From the NCBI GenBank assembly GCA_016716905.1, contig JADJUS010000022.1:1289501-1353500 (forward strand): a stretch of 64,000 bases of DNA, read 5' to 3'. Shown here piece after piece: positions 48,389 through 56,607 of this stretch. A model generated the notes under the pieces. It had not been told where the DNA came from and did not search any database. It worked only from the letters and a program-made list of their open reading frames with translations. Origin of the DNA: Acidobacteriota bacterium (GTDB lineage: Bacteria > Acidobacteriota > Vicinamibacteria > Vicinamibacterales > SCN-69-37). Positions within the stretch are counted from its first letter, which is position 1. The number at the start of each line of letters is the position of its first letter. Both the position numbers and the translations under genes were made by a program.

Positions 48389-50779
48389 ATGCCATCCCGC
48401 CTGCCAACACGCCCCAGGCGCATCCCGTCACTACCCCTGTTCGTTGCCGGACTGGTCCTGGCGGCCGGCGCGGCCACCTGGTGGATGTGGCCCCGGGCCC
48501 AGGAAGCTGGGGGCGGCGTTGACCTCGGGTCGCTGGCACGGGGGGTCTCCAGGTCCGATCTCAACGTCGTCCTCCTGACCCTGGATACCCTGCGGGCCGA
48601 CCATCTTGGCGCCTACGGCTCGACCGACGTCAGCACCCCGAATCTGGACCAGTTCGCCCGGGAGGGCGTGGTCTTTGAACAGGCCATGACCACGGCGCCG
48701 CTCACACTGCCGGCCCACAGCAGCATCTTCACCGGGCAGTTTCCGCCGCGGCACGGCGTCCGCGACAACGGCGGGTTCTTCCTGGGACCTGAACAGGTCA
48801 CAATGGCCGAAGTCCTTTCTGCACAAGGATTTAAGACCGGAGCCACGGTCGGTGCCTTTGTCCTGGACAGCAAGTGGGGTCTCGACCAGGGCTTTGCCAC
48901 CTACCAGGACGACTTTGACCTGACCAACGTCAAAGCCATGTCGCTCGCCAGCGTCAAACGACCCGGAAACGAGGTGGTGGACCTCGCCCTCAAATGGATG
49001 GAGGGCGTGGCCGACCAGCGGTTTTTTTCATGGCTACACCTCTACGACCCCCACGCGCCATACGAGTCCCCCGAGCCCTTCCGGAGCCAGAACAAGGGCC
49101 ACCCCTACCGCGGCGCCATTGCATTTACCGACCAGCAGGTCGGCCGGGTGCTGACGTTCCTGAAGGACCGCGGCCTGGCTGACCGCACCATCGTGATTGT
49201 GGCGGCCGACCACGGCGAGGGCCTGGGAGAGCACGGCGAGGAAACCCACGGCTTTTTTGTCTACGAAAGCTCGATGCACGTGCCGCTCATTGTCCGCACG
49301 CCGTTCAGCAACGCGGGTGGCCGGCGCGTGGCGCAGCCTGTGCGGACGGTGGACATCCTGCCGACGGTGCTGGATCTGCTGCAGATCCCGTCGGAGGAAT
49401 CCATGGCAGGGGTCAGCCTCGCCGCGCTGTTGGCGGGGCAGCCGAACCTGATGCCCGAGACCGGGCGCGAGGGGTATGCCGAAGCGATGTACCCGCTTCA
49501 TCACTACGGATGGAGCGAACTCACCGCGATGCGGTCTGAACGCTACAAACTGATCGACGCGCCGCGACCGGAACTCTACGACCTGGAGCGCGACCCGAAG
49601 GAGTTGACGAATATTTTCGACGAACGGCGGTCGGTGGGTGACGCCATGTTGCGCAGTCTGCGCGATCAGAAGCGCGCGCTGGCGGACAAGGCCCCTGCGC
49701 AACCGAAAAACGGCGATGTCGATCCGGAGACCCGCGCGAGGCTCGCGGCCCTGGGGTACGTCGGCTCGTTTGTGGCCACGGCCGAAGGCCCGGCCAGCGA
49801 CCGTGCCGACCCCAAAGACAAGATTGGCCTCTTCAACCTCATGACAACCGCGCGCGATGTGGCCAAGGGCCAGGACGCCGGCGCAGAAGCCATCGCCATG
49901 TTGCGACGCGTGGTGGATGAAGACCCGGCCGTCATCGATGCGTGGTTCATGCTCGGCAACGAGTACTTCAAGGCCGGGAAATTCCCGGAGGCCATTGAGC
50001 ACTTCACAAAATCGCTTGAGCTGAAGCCCGACTACGACCTGGCGATCATCAACATGGCCAACGCCTATCGGCGCATGGGCAAGGATGACGCCGCGCTGGC
50101 CGGCTACGAACGCTACATCACGGTGGATCCGAAAAACGCGTTCGTCCGTTACCAGATCGGCGAAATTTATCTGGACCGTGGAGACCACGCGCGCGCGGAA
50201 ACGGAATTTGCGCAAGCGCTCGCCATCGACCCGAAGCTGGCCTCGGCGCAAGTGGCGACCGCGGTCATTGCATTTGAGCGAGGCCAACTGCCTCAGGCCG
50301 AGCAACGCCTGAAGGAAGCGCTCACGCTCAAGTCCGACGTGCGGCTCGCACACTTCAACCTCGCACTCATCGCCGAGGCGCGCGGAGACGATGCGGCGGC
50401 GGAAAGCGCGTATCGCACCGAGCTGGAGAAGCACCCCACTGCCTACAAGGCCGCGTTTAACCTCGGGCGGCTCAAGGCGCGTCTTGGACGTGGGCAGGAA
50501 GCGATCGAGTTTTACAAGAAGGCGGTGGAGGTCAATCCGGATTTTGCGGAAGGGTTCTTCTACCTCGCGAAAGCGCGACTGGACGAAGGACGCCTGCTCG
50601 ACGAGGCCGAGTCGTATGCACGCAAGGGGTTGTCGATCGAGCCCGAAGGACAGACGTCACCGCTGGGGCACTTTGTGCTCGGCAGCGTGATGATGCGGCG
50701 CGGACAGGCCGCAGAGGCCGATCGGGAACTGGCGCGGGGCTTGGCGCTGGAAGCGAAGCTCGCAAAGCGCAAGCGCTGA
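48389..50779 (+). CDS. Sulfatase-like hydrolase/transferase with C-terminal TPR domain
   Basis: An N-terminal anchor helix (LPLFVAGLVLAAGAATWWMW) precedes an alkaline-phosphatase-superfamily domain: NVVLLTLDTLRADHLGAYGS with metal-binding Asp, TLPAHSSIFTGQFPPRHG, DPHAPYESP, and VAADHGEGLGEHGE. TPR units follow from about residue 510 to the end (AWFMLGNEYFKAGKFPEAIE and similar). The formylglycine motif CxPSR is TLPAH here, so the modified Cys is a Thr and sulfatase chemistry is doubtful. A Thr-nucleophile transferase or phosphohydrolase is possible. The start may instead be GTG 48371. Localisation is periplasmic, tethered. Confidence 0.88.
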   Translation: MPSRLPTRPRRIPSLPLFVAGLVLAAGAATWWMWPRAQEAGGGVDLGSLARGVSRSDLNVVLLTLDTLRADHLGAYGSTDVSTPNLDQFAREGVVFEQAMTTAPLTLPAHSSIFTGQFPPRHGVRDNGGFFLGPEQVTMAEVLSAQGFKTGATVGAFVLDSKWGLDQGFATYQDDFDLTNVKAMSLASVKRPGNEVVDLALKWMEGVADQRFFSWLHLYDPHAPYESPEPFRSQNKGHPYRGAIAFTDQQVGRVLTFLKDRGLADRTIVIVAADHGEGLGEHGEETHGFFVYESSMHVPLIVRTPFSNAGGRRVAQPVRTVDILPTVLDLLQIPSEESMAGVSLAALLAGQPNLMPETGREGYAEAMYPLHHYGWSELTAMRSERYKLIDAPRPELYDLERDPKELTNIFDERRSVGDAMLRSLRDQKRALADKAPAQPKNGDVDPETRARLAALGYVGSFVATAEGPASDRADPKDKIGLFNLMTTARDVAKGQDAGAEAIAMLRRVVDEDPAVIDAWFMLGNEYFKAGKFPEAIEHFTKSLELKPDYDLAIINMANAYRRMGKDDAALAGYERYITVDPKNAFVRYQIGEIYLDRGDHARAETEFAQALAIDPKLASAQVATAVIAFERGQLPQAEQRLKEALTLKSDVRLAHFNLALIAEARGDDAAAESAYRTELEKHPTAYKAAFNLGRLKARLGRGQEAIEFYKKAVEVNPDFAEGFFYLAKARLDEGRLLDEAESYARKGLSIEPEGQTSPLGHFVLGSVMMRRGQAAEADRELARGLALEAKLAKRKR

Positions 50780-50784
50780 TCAGG

Positions 50785-51036
50785 ATTCACCATGAAGGGC
50801 CATGAAGATCCATGAAGGCGCGGGGTTGAGTGCCGCCTTTGGCGGCATGCACGAGCGAAGGGACGTCACGAACGAACGCAGGACAGGGCATGTGATTTTG
50901 GCCTGTGTTCGTTCGTGACGTCCCTTCGCTCGCGCAGCCCGGCTTGAGCCGGGCCCCCAACCCCGCGCTTCTGACTGCGTTCATCTATCTTCGTGCGTAA
51001 GAATCTTCATGGAGCTTCATGGAGCTTCATGGTGAA
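50785..51036. repeat. Cloverleaf-like palindromic element, copy A
   Basis: The 252-bp element has outer inverted repeats TTCACCATGAAG / CTTCATGGTGAA and a closing stem GCGCGGGGTTG / CAACCCCGCGC. Inside are three arms: GCCGCC-TTT-GGCGGC, a 31-bp central stem (about 50852-50882 with 50903-50933) and GCCCGGC-TTGA-GCCGGGC. Copy B at 61595-61823 (opposite orientation) has the same arms, but the central stem differs at several positions, with matching changes on both sides. Both copies lie between convergent genes. The element is either a MITE or a structured RNA/DNA terminator-like element. Confidence 0.85.
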
Positions 51037-51055
51037 TAGGTTTTGAAGCGTGTAG

Positions 51056-51454
51056 TTATCGTGACAACTGGGGTTCTGGCACGTGTTGAGCCAACGCGGC
51101 GGCGATTGACCGGGCCGTGACCCGGAAGTGCGAGGCGTGCCAGAGGACGCGGCCGCCGCTGACGAGCAGCACCTGCGGTGATTCGTGCCTGATGCCGAGT
51201 CGATCGGCGATGGCGCGCGAGACCTCTCTCGCACTCTGGATTCTCACCATGAAGAGGTCTACCGGTGGCGTCGAGTCGGCCAACCACTCGTCAACCTCTT
51301 CATGCGCCATGGCACTGGTCCCGCACGTGGCGCTGTGTTTGAAGATCAGAATTGGCCGAAATACCGACCCTGCCAGCGCGGCATCCAGGTCAGCAATCGT
51401 CGCCAGTTCCGCCAGAGGATGGTGCACACCCCATTGTAAACTTGAAGGGTTCAT
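51056..51454 (-). CDS. YtxJ-like monothiol bacilliredoxin
   Basis: The 132-residue thioredoxin-fold protein has a single active-site Cys in FKHSATCGTSAMA and the family segments SPQVLLVSGGRVLWHASHFR. This matches YtxJ, the bacillithiol-linked monothiol bacilliredoxin. The ATG at 51454 is the longest start. A GTG nine codons downstream (VHHPLAEL) is equally possible. In Firmicutes and some other phyla such proteins reduce bacillithiol-protein mixed disulfides. It is divergent from prfC, whose ATG at 51453 overlaps this start if the longest form is used. Confidence 0.82.
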   Translation of the reverse strand: MNPSSLQWGVHHPLAELATIADLDAALAGSVFRPILIFKHSATCGTSAMAHEEVDEWLADSTPPVDLFMVRIQSAREVSRAIADRLGIRHESPQVLLVSGGRVLWHASHFRVTARSIAAALAQHVPEPQLSR

Positions 51455-53054
51455 GTCTACCGCTCAGCCCCTCACAGAAGAACTGTCCGTTCAGGTCGCG
51501 CGGCGCCGAACGTTTGCCATCATTTCCCACCCGGACGCGGGCAAGAGCACGCTGACCGAGAAGATCCTGCTGTATTCGGGCGCGATCGAGCTTGCAGGCG
51601 CTGTGCGTGGGCGCAAGAGCCGCCGCCATGTGGTGTCGGACTGGATGGAGATGGAGCAGCAGCGGGGCATCTCGCTCACGTCCACCGCTCTCGAGTTCGA
51701 CCTGCATGGGTGCCGTATCTCCCTGCTCGACACACCGGGCCACCAGGACTTCAGCGAAGACACGTATCGGGCCCTGTTCGCGGCTGACTCAGTCGTCATG
51801 GTGATCGATGCGGCGAAGGGCATCGAAGCGCAGACCCGAAAGCTCTTTGAGGTGTGCAAACGCCACCAGTTGCCAATTCTCACGTTCGTGAACAAGCTTG
51901 ACCAGCCCGGCCGCGAACCGCTGGAACTGCTCGACGAAATTGAGACAGTGCTGGGTATCAGCGCCGCACCGCTGAACTGGCCTGTGGGAGTCGGCGCCGA
52001 TTTTCACGGCGTGTTCGACATGCGGACCGCGAAAGTGCTGCTCTATGAACGCATGGGCAAAGGCGAGCGGCCCGCTCCGGCGGAAGTGGCCGATCATCAC
52101 GATCCGCATTTTGCAGAGCTGGCCGGCGAGCGAGTCGCTCGGGAGTTCCAGGAGTCCGTGGACATTGTGATGTCGGCCGGGTCCACGTTCGACCAGGCTG
52201 AATACCTCGCCGGCCGTCAGACGGGGGTGTTCTTCGGGTCGGCGCTCACGAACTTCGGCCTCGAGCCATTCCTGGAGGCCCTCACCGCCATTGCGCCGCC
52301 CCCGCGCGCGCACCAATCAGACGTCGGCCCGATCGCGCCCGACGCAGAGGACTTCAGCGGATTCGTCTTCAAGATTCAAGCGAACATGGACCGCCGGCAC
52401 CGCGACCGCGTGGCGTTTGTGCGTGTCTGTTCGGGCCGCCTCATGAAAGACATGCTGCTGGTGAACGGCCGGCTGGGCGAGACGGTGCGCGCCGCGCGCA
52501 CCTACAAGATGTTTGGTCGCGACCGGCAAACGTCCAACGAAGCAGTCGCCGGCGACATCGTCGGCCTCGTCAACCCTGGCCGGTTTGCGATTGGCGACTC
52601 GCTGTACGAAGGCCGGCCGGTGAAGTTCTCGGCCATCCCGCGGTTCCCGGCGGAACACTTCGCCCGTCTTCGACTCAACGACTCACGCCACAAACAGTTT
52701 GACGATGGCGTGCGGCAGCTTGAGGAAGAAGGCTCCGTGCAGGTGCTCTTCCCGAAGAGCGGCGGCCGCGATCCCGTGGTGGGCGTGGTGGGCAGCCTGC
52801 AGTTTGAGGTGATCGCCTCGCGCCTCACCAACGAATACAACGTGGACAGCCGCGTCGAAGCACTCGGCTTCCACTGCGCGCGCTGGATCTACGGCGACGC
52901 GGAGCTCATTGCCGACATCAAAGGGATTGACCACAGCGTGATGCAGGCCGCCGATCGGCAGGGGCGTCCCGTGCTGCTTTTCCCATCCGCGTGGGCGCTG
53001 CAATATGCCGAGCGCCAGAACCCCGGCGTCGAGTTCGCAGAAGTTCCCGCATAG
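51453..53054 (+). CDS. prfC: Peptide chain release factor 3 (RF3)
   Basis: The 533-residue GTPase starts at ATG 51453 (STAQPLTEELSVQVARRRTF). P-loop HPDAGKSTLTEK, switch/G2 RGISLTSTALEF, G3 DTPGHQDFSEDTYR and G4 NKLDQPGRE are intact, and the order of RF3 domains is complete to SAWALQYAERQNPGVEF. RF3 recycles RF1/RF2 from the ribosome after termination, in the cytoplasm. It is followed after 4 bp by the ACR3 gene, and 5 kb of arsenic/redox genes on the same strand follow. No special regulation is seen. Confidence 0.96.
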   Translation: MSTAQPLTEELSVQVARRRTFAIISHPDAGKSTLTEKILLYSGAIELAGAVRGRKSRRHVVSDWMEMEQQRGISLTSTALEFDLHGCRISLLDTPGHQDFSEDTYRALFAADSVVMVIDAAKGIEAQTRKLFEVCKRHQLPILTFVNKLDQPGREPLELLDEIETVLGISAAPLNWPVGVGADFHGVFDMRTAKVLLYERMGKGERPAPAEVADHHDPHFAELAGERVAREFQESVDIVMSAGSTFDQAEYLAGRQTGVFFGSALTNFGLEPFLEALTAIAPPPRAHQSDVGPIAPDAEDFSGFVFKIQANMDRRHRDRVAFVRVCSGRLMKDMLLVNGRLGETVRAARTYKMFGRDRQTSNEAVAGDIVGLVNPGRFAIGDSLYEGRPVKFSAIPRFPAEHFARLRLNDSRHKQFDDGVRQLEEEGSVQVLFPKSGGRDPVVGVVGSLQFEVIASRLTNEYNVDSRVEALGFHCARWIYGDAELIADIKGIDHSVMQAADRQGRPVLLFPSAWALQYAERQNPGVEFAEVPA

Positions 53055-53058
53055 AACG

Positions 53059-54099
53059 ATGGCCAACCGGCGACTGTCTTTTCTCGATCAGTACCTCACA
53101 CTGTGGATCTTCCTCGCCATGGGCCTGGGAGTGCTGCTGGGCTACGCGGTGCCCGCGTTTAACCAGGCGCTCAACGCCTGGAACGTGGGAACCACGTCCG
53201 TGCCGCTGGCTGTTGGCCTCATCCTGATGATGTATCCGCCGCTCGCCAAGGTGAGGTACGAAGAACTGCACCTGGTATTTCGCAACAAGCGGGTACTGGC
53301 GCTGTCGCTGCTGCAGAACTGGGTCGTCGGCCCGCTGCTCATGTTCGGCCTCGCGGTGTTATTCCTGTCCGACAAGCCCGAATACATGATCGGGCTGATC
53401 CTGATCGGCCTCGCGCGCTGCATCGCCATGGTGATCGTGTGGAACGACCTCGCCCAGGGCGACCCTGAGTACTGCGCGGGCCTGGTGGCCTTTAACTCGA
53501 TCTTCCAGGTGCTGTTCTTCAGCGTCTACGCCTGGTTCTTCATCACGGTGTTGCCCGCCGCGCTCGGGCTGCAAGGCGCCGTGGTGCACATCACCATTCT
53601 GGAGATCGCCGGAAGTGTCGGGCTCTACCTGGGCGTGCCGTTTGCTGCCGGTTTTCTCACGCGGCTAATCCTCGGCAGGATCAAAGGCCTGGACTGGTAC
53701 CACCGCGTCTTCGTGCCGAAGATCAGTCCCATCACCCTCATCGCCCTCCTCTTCACGATCATTGTCATGTTCAGCCTCAAGGGCGACACCATCGTGATGC
53801 TGCCGCTGGACGCGTTGCGCATTGCGGTGCCGCTGCTGATTTACTTCGTCGCGATGTTCGCGGTGAGTTTTTTCCTCAGCTACAAGGCCAGAGCTTCGTA
53901 CCCGCACAGCGCGTCGCTGTCTTTCACGGCCGCGTCAAACAACTTCGAATTGGCGATTGCGGTGGCGGTGGCCACGTTCGGGATCACCCACGGCGCCGCG
54001 TTCGCTGCGGTCATCGGACCGTTGGTGGAGGTGCCGGCTTTGATTGGCCTCGTCAGCGTGTCGCTGTGGATTCGACAGCGGTGGTACACCAATGCCTGA
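53059..54099 (+). CDS. acr3: Arsenite efflux transporter, ACR3 family
   Basis: The ATG at 53059 follows the prfC stop by 4 bp and the family begins here. The 346-residue protein has ten hydrophobic helices and the conserved ACR3 thiolate region LIGLARCIAMVIVWNDLAQG (Cys essential for As(III)), plus NFELAIAVAVATFGI near the C-terminus. It exports As(OH)3 across the inner membrane. The arsenate reductase gene overlaps it by 8 bp. An arsR regulator is not adjacent, so control of the pair is not evident. Confidence 0.95.
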   Translation: MANRRLSFLDQYLTLWIFLAMGLGVLLGYAVPAFNQALNAWNVGTTSVPLAVGLILMMYPPLAKVRYEELHLVFRNKRVLALSLLQNWVVGPLLMFGLAVLFLSDKPEYMIGLILIGLARCIAMVIVWNDLAQGDPEYCAGLVAFNSIFQVLFFSVYAWFFITVLPAALGLQGAVVHITILEIAGSVGLYLGVPFAAGFLTRLILGRIKGLDWYHRVFVPKISPITLIALLFTIIVMFSLKGDTIVMLPLDALRIAVPLLIYFVAMFAVSFFLSYKARASYPHSASLSFTAASNNFELAIAVAVATFGITHGAAFAAVIGPLVEVPALIGLVSVSLWIRQRWYTNA

Positions 54100-54505
54100 C
54101 ACCCAGCCAAAAACAGTCATCTTCGCCTGCGTGCACAACGCAGGCCGATCACAAATGGCGGCGGCCTTCTTCAATGCGCTTTCCGATCCCGGCAAGGCCC
54201 GCGCAGTTTCGGCGGGCACACAGCCGGGTCCGCGCGTGCACGACGTGGTGGTCGAAGCGATGGACGAAGCCGGCATCGATCTGCGATCGGCCGTGCCACG
54301 TCTGTTGACGACCGAACTGGCCCAGGATGCGGCATGGCTGGTGACGATGGGCTGCGGGGATGAATGCCCGGTGGTCCCTGGTGTGAAACGAGACGACTGG
54401 CCCCTTGAAGATCCCAAGGGCAAGCCACTCGAACACGTGCGCGTGATTCGCGACGACGTTCGTCGACGGGTCGAGGCGTTCCTGGCCGACAACGACTTCA
54501 GGTAG
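54092..54505 (+). CDS. arsC: Arsenate reductase ArsC, thioredoxin-coupled (LMW-PTP fold)
   Basis: The start ATG 54092 overlaps the ACR3 stop by 8 bp. The 137-residue protein has the P-loop CVHNAGRSQMAAA (Cys first) and a later Cys pair in VTMGCGDECPVVPG, the Cys10-Cys82-Cys89 relay of thioredoxin-dependent arsenate reductases. It reduces arsenate to arsenite for ACR3 export. Length and motif order are normal. A covarying hairpin lies downstream at 54577-54600. Confidence 0.95.
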   Translation: MPDTQPKTVIFACVHNAGRSQMAAAFFNALSDPGKARAVSAGTQPGPRVHDVVVEAMDEAGIDLRSAVPRLLTTELAQDAAWLVTMGCGDECPVVPGVKRDDWPLEDPKGKPLEHVRVIRDDVRRRVEAFLADNDFR

Positions 54506-54576
54506 TCGCCAGGCGAGACGGCTTGAGACCACGGTCCCGTCTGGCCTTCCGAGTAGCTCGGCCTGTCCGAACGTAG

Positions 54577-54600
54577 CTCGGCCTGTTCGTCAAGGCCGAG
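54577..54600. terminator. 24-nt hairpin of the covarying family, between arsC and the convergent gene
   Basis: CTCGGCCT (54577-54584) pairs with AGGCCGAG (54593-54600) across GTTCGTCA and is preceded by CGTAG. A truncated copy of the left arm (CTCGGCCT at 54557-54564) lies 20 nt upstream. Position between convergent genes and family membership suggest a bidirectional terminator. No T-run is present. Confidence 0.65.
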
Positions 54601-54608
54601 TCTGCGCA

Positions 54609-55097
54609 TCAGTCGCGGGTGTAGTCCACTTTGCCGAACTGACGCCACTCGCCGGCTGGCGTTCTGATCCAGTCGGTGACCACGAGGGTGGTTGCGCTGG
54701 TGAGTTTGTACTCCGTACGGCCACGGGGCGTGATGCCATCGCCCCACTCTGCCGTCAGGGCGTCTGCAGTCTCGACCGCCTGCAGCAGATGCATCGAGCG
54801 TTGGGAGTCCAGCCAGTAACCTTTGCACGTGGCTGCCGCGCACAGGTAGTAGGCGTGCCCTTCAAACACCTGGCCAATGTTCGGCGAGGTGAACACGTAC
54901 CGCAGGCGCGTGAACCGGTTCGCCAGCACGACGTCGAACTCGGCCTTCGCAGTGACCGGCGCGTTGTTGACGGAGCCTTTGCCCGTCCACATGCCAACGA
55001 GCCGGGCGGTGATGGTTGGGGTGGCGGGAGTGGTGGCCTGGGGCGCAAGCGGTGTCGCCACAGCCATCGATACGAGCAGGAAAAGTGTGTGCAGCAT
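54609..55097 (-). CDS. Secreted protein of unknown function
   Basis: The 162-residue product has a signal peptide (LHTLFLLVSMAVATPLAPQA) and a beta-rich mature domain: LVGMWTGKGSVNNAPVTAKA, YVFTSPNIGQVFEGHAYYLC, and the C-terminal TPAGEWRQFGKVDYTRD. Cys pair in YLCAAATCKG may form a disulfide. The pattern resembles DUF1579-like or lipocalin-like exported proteins, with no specific assignment. It is divergent from the selenoprotein gene (97-bp gap). Confidence 0.75.
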   Translation of the reverse strand: MLHTLFLLVSMAVATPLAPQATTPATPTITARLVGMWTGKGSVNNAPVTAKAEFDVVLANRFTRLRYVFTSPNIGQVFEGHAYYLCAAATCKGYWLDSQRSMHLLQAVETADALTAEWGDGITPRGRTEYKLTSATTLVVTDWIRTPAGEWRQFGKVDYTRD

Positions 55098-55194
55098 GGG
55101 ACCTCTGGCCTATAGTCGACCAATCACCCTGGATTTCGACAGTCGATGTAACCTTAGGTCGTTTTCGGTCGAACTCGTCATCGTGGAGACTCGA

Positions 55195-56220
55195 ATGATC
55201 CGTCTGGCGCGCCTGATCGTCCCCTCGCTGTTTGCCGTGTCCCTGGCGGCGGCACTGCCGGTGGCCGCGCAGGTGGACGTCAATACGCTCGGGCCCCAGG
55301 TCGGCCAGCAGGCCCTGCCCTTCAGCCTGCCCGACCAGAATGGAAAGACGCAGACGCTTGCCTCGGTGGCCGGGTCGAAAGGCACCATGCTGGTGTTTTT
55401 CCGCTCGGCCGACTGGTGACCATACTGCCGCACGCAGCTGGTCGAGCTGCAACGACACCTTGATGATGTGAAGCGCGACGGGTACGGCGTGGTCGCGATC
55501 AGTTACGACAGCGCCGAAACCTTGAAGGGTTTCGCGGACAAACACGGCATCACGTTCCCCCTGTTGTCAGACGCCGGGTCTGCCACGATTACCGCGTGGG
55601 GCATTCTGAACAAGGAAGCCACGGGACGAACCGCGGGCATTCCACACCCGGGCACGTTCATGGTGAATCGCGCGGGCAAGATCGTCTCGCGCACGTTCGA
55701 ACAGCCGTACCAGGAGCGCCGCAGCGCTACGAGCATCCTTTCGCAACTGTCAGGCGCAGCGCCTGGCCAGACCGCCACCGTTCGAGGATCCCAGGCCACG
55801 CTGGCGGTCAAGGCGAGTGACACCGTAGCGGCGCTGGGGCACCGCATCACGCTGAGCGTCCACGTCACGCCGGGGCGAGGCAACCATGTCTACGCGCCCG
55901 GTCAGAAGGGCTACATCCCGGTGAGCCTCACGCTCGTGGAAGACGCGGCGTTCAAGACGTTCCCTGCGAAGTATCCCCCTTCCGGTTCCTACGTGTTCGC
56001 ACCTCTCAAGGAAACCGTCCAGGTCTATTCGAAGCCGTTCACGATCACGCAGGACATCACGCTGGCCCTGACCCCAGCCATGCGGGCGAGGGCCACAGCC
56101 GGCGAAATCCTGACCATCAAAGGCGCGCTGGAATACCAGGCCTGCGACGACAAGGTCTGCCACCGGCCAGAGACATTGCCCGTGGAGTGGAAAATCACAC
56201 TGAGTCCGCTCGTTCGCTAG
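55195..56220 (+). CDS. Apparent selenoprotein: secreted thioredoxin-like (AhpC/TSA) domain fused to a DsbD N-terminal-like domain
   Basis: The frame from ATG 55195 (GTGGAG just upstream) gives a signal peptide (RLARLIVPSLFAVSLAAALP), then GQQALPFSLPDQNGKTQTLA and VFFRSADW-TGA-PYCRTQL. The TGA (55417-55419, codon 75) replaces the first Cys of a CxxC site, and homology continues in the same frame to 56220 (VVAISYDSAETLKGFADKHG, GIPHPGTFMVNRAGKI). The second domain (about 180-341) ends with QACDDKVCHRPETLPVEW (Cys317, Cys322), the DsbD alpha-domain pattern. A SECIS-like hairpin follows the TGA. UGA as selenocysteine is far more economical than a nonsense mutation. The Sec machinery is not in the window. 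Confidence 0.82.
55420..55456 (+). promoter_or_regulatory. Candidate bacterial SECIS element in the selenoprotein ORF
   Basis: GCAGCT (55434-55439) pairs with AGCTGC (55445-55450) as a perfect 6-bp stem across the loop GGTCG. The stem starts 14 nt after the TGA and the loop G residues lie 21-22 nt after it. Bacterial SECIS elements are small hairpins at about this distance with a conserved loop G. E. coli fdhF has GGUC in its loop, as here. SelB binding is inferred. Confidence 0.75.
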
Positions 56221-56236
56221 CACTACACTCGAGGCC

Positions 56237-56599
56237 ATGTCTCGCGTCGTTCGCGTGTGGCTCGTGATCTGGGTGCTGGCAGTAGGCTGGTTCATCTGGC
56301 AGCGAGGCTGCGACCCCACTCTCAAAGACATCGAGGTGGCCGACGGCGCCATCACCGTCAGGAACCAGACGACGGAGGAGTGGGTGGACGTGCGGATCTG
56401 GGTGAACGAACACTACGCAGGTGGCGCCAGGTCCATTCCTGCCGGCGGCTTCGTGCGTGAGCCGCTCTCGCGATTTGTGGCCGCACAAGGGCAAAGGATC
56501 GACGTCGCGTCCACCGCGATCTCGTCGGTCGTGGTGTTAGGCCGGACTGCGGACGGCACCCGGATCAGGGTGATCCTGGGAAGTCCGCAGTTGCACTAG
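56237..56599 (+). CDS. Small membrane-anchored protein of unknown function
   Basis: The 120-residue protein has one N-terminal transmembrane anchor (VWLVIWVLAVGWFIWQ, about 7-22) and a beta-sandwich-like extracytoplasmic part (EVADGAITVRNQTTEEWVDV, FVREPLSRFVAAQGQRIDVA). It starts 16 bp after the selenoprotein stop and is probably in the same transcript. No enzymatic motif is visible. It converges on bcp with a gap of only 8 bp, the one convergent junction of the window that lacks a hairpin. Confidence 0.78.
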   Translation: MSRVVRVWLVIWVLAVGWFIWQRGCDPTLKDIEVADGAITVRNQTTEEWVDVRIWVNEHYAGGARSIPAGGFVREPLSRFVAAQGQRIDVASTAISSVVVLGRTADGTRIRVILGSPQLH

Positions 56600-56607
56600 G
56601 GGGGCCA

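Noticed and set aside
49034..50434. 466-codon minus-strand open frame opposite the sulfatase-TPR gene
   Set aside because: It is a shadow of the real gene, with no start signal and no domain similarity.
51452..51455. Second shared-CATG divergent start (YtxJ-like and prfC)
   Set aside because: The YtxJ-like protein may start nine codons downstream at GTG, so the overlap is not supported strongly enough to list as a finding.
53059..54505. Complete ars operon including regulator
   Set aside because: Only ACR3 and ArsC are present. No arsR-like gene with a metal-binding motif is adjacent, and the HTH gene at 13 kb lacks metal ligands.
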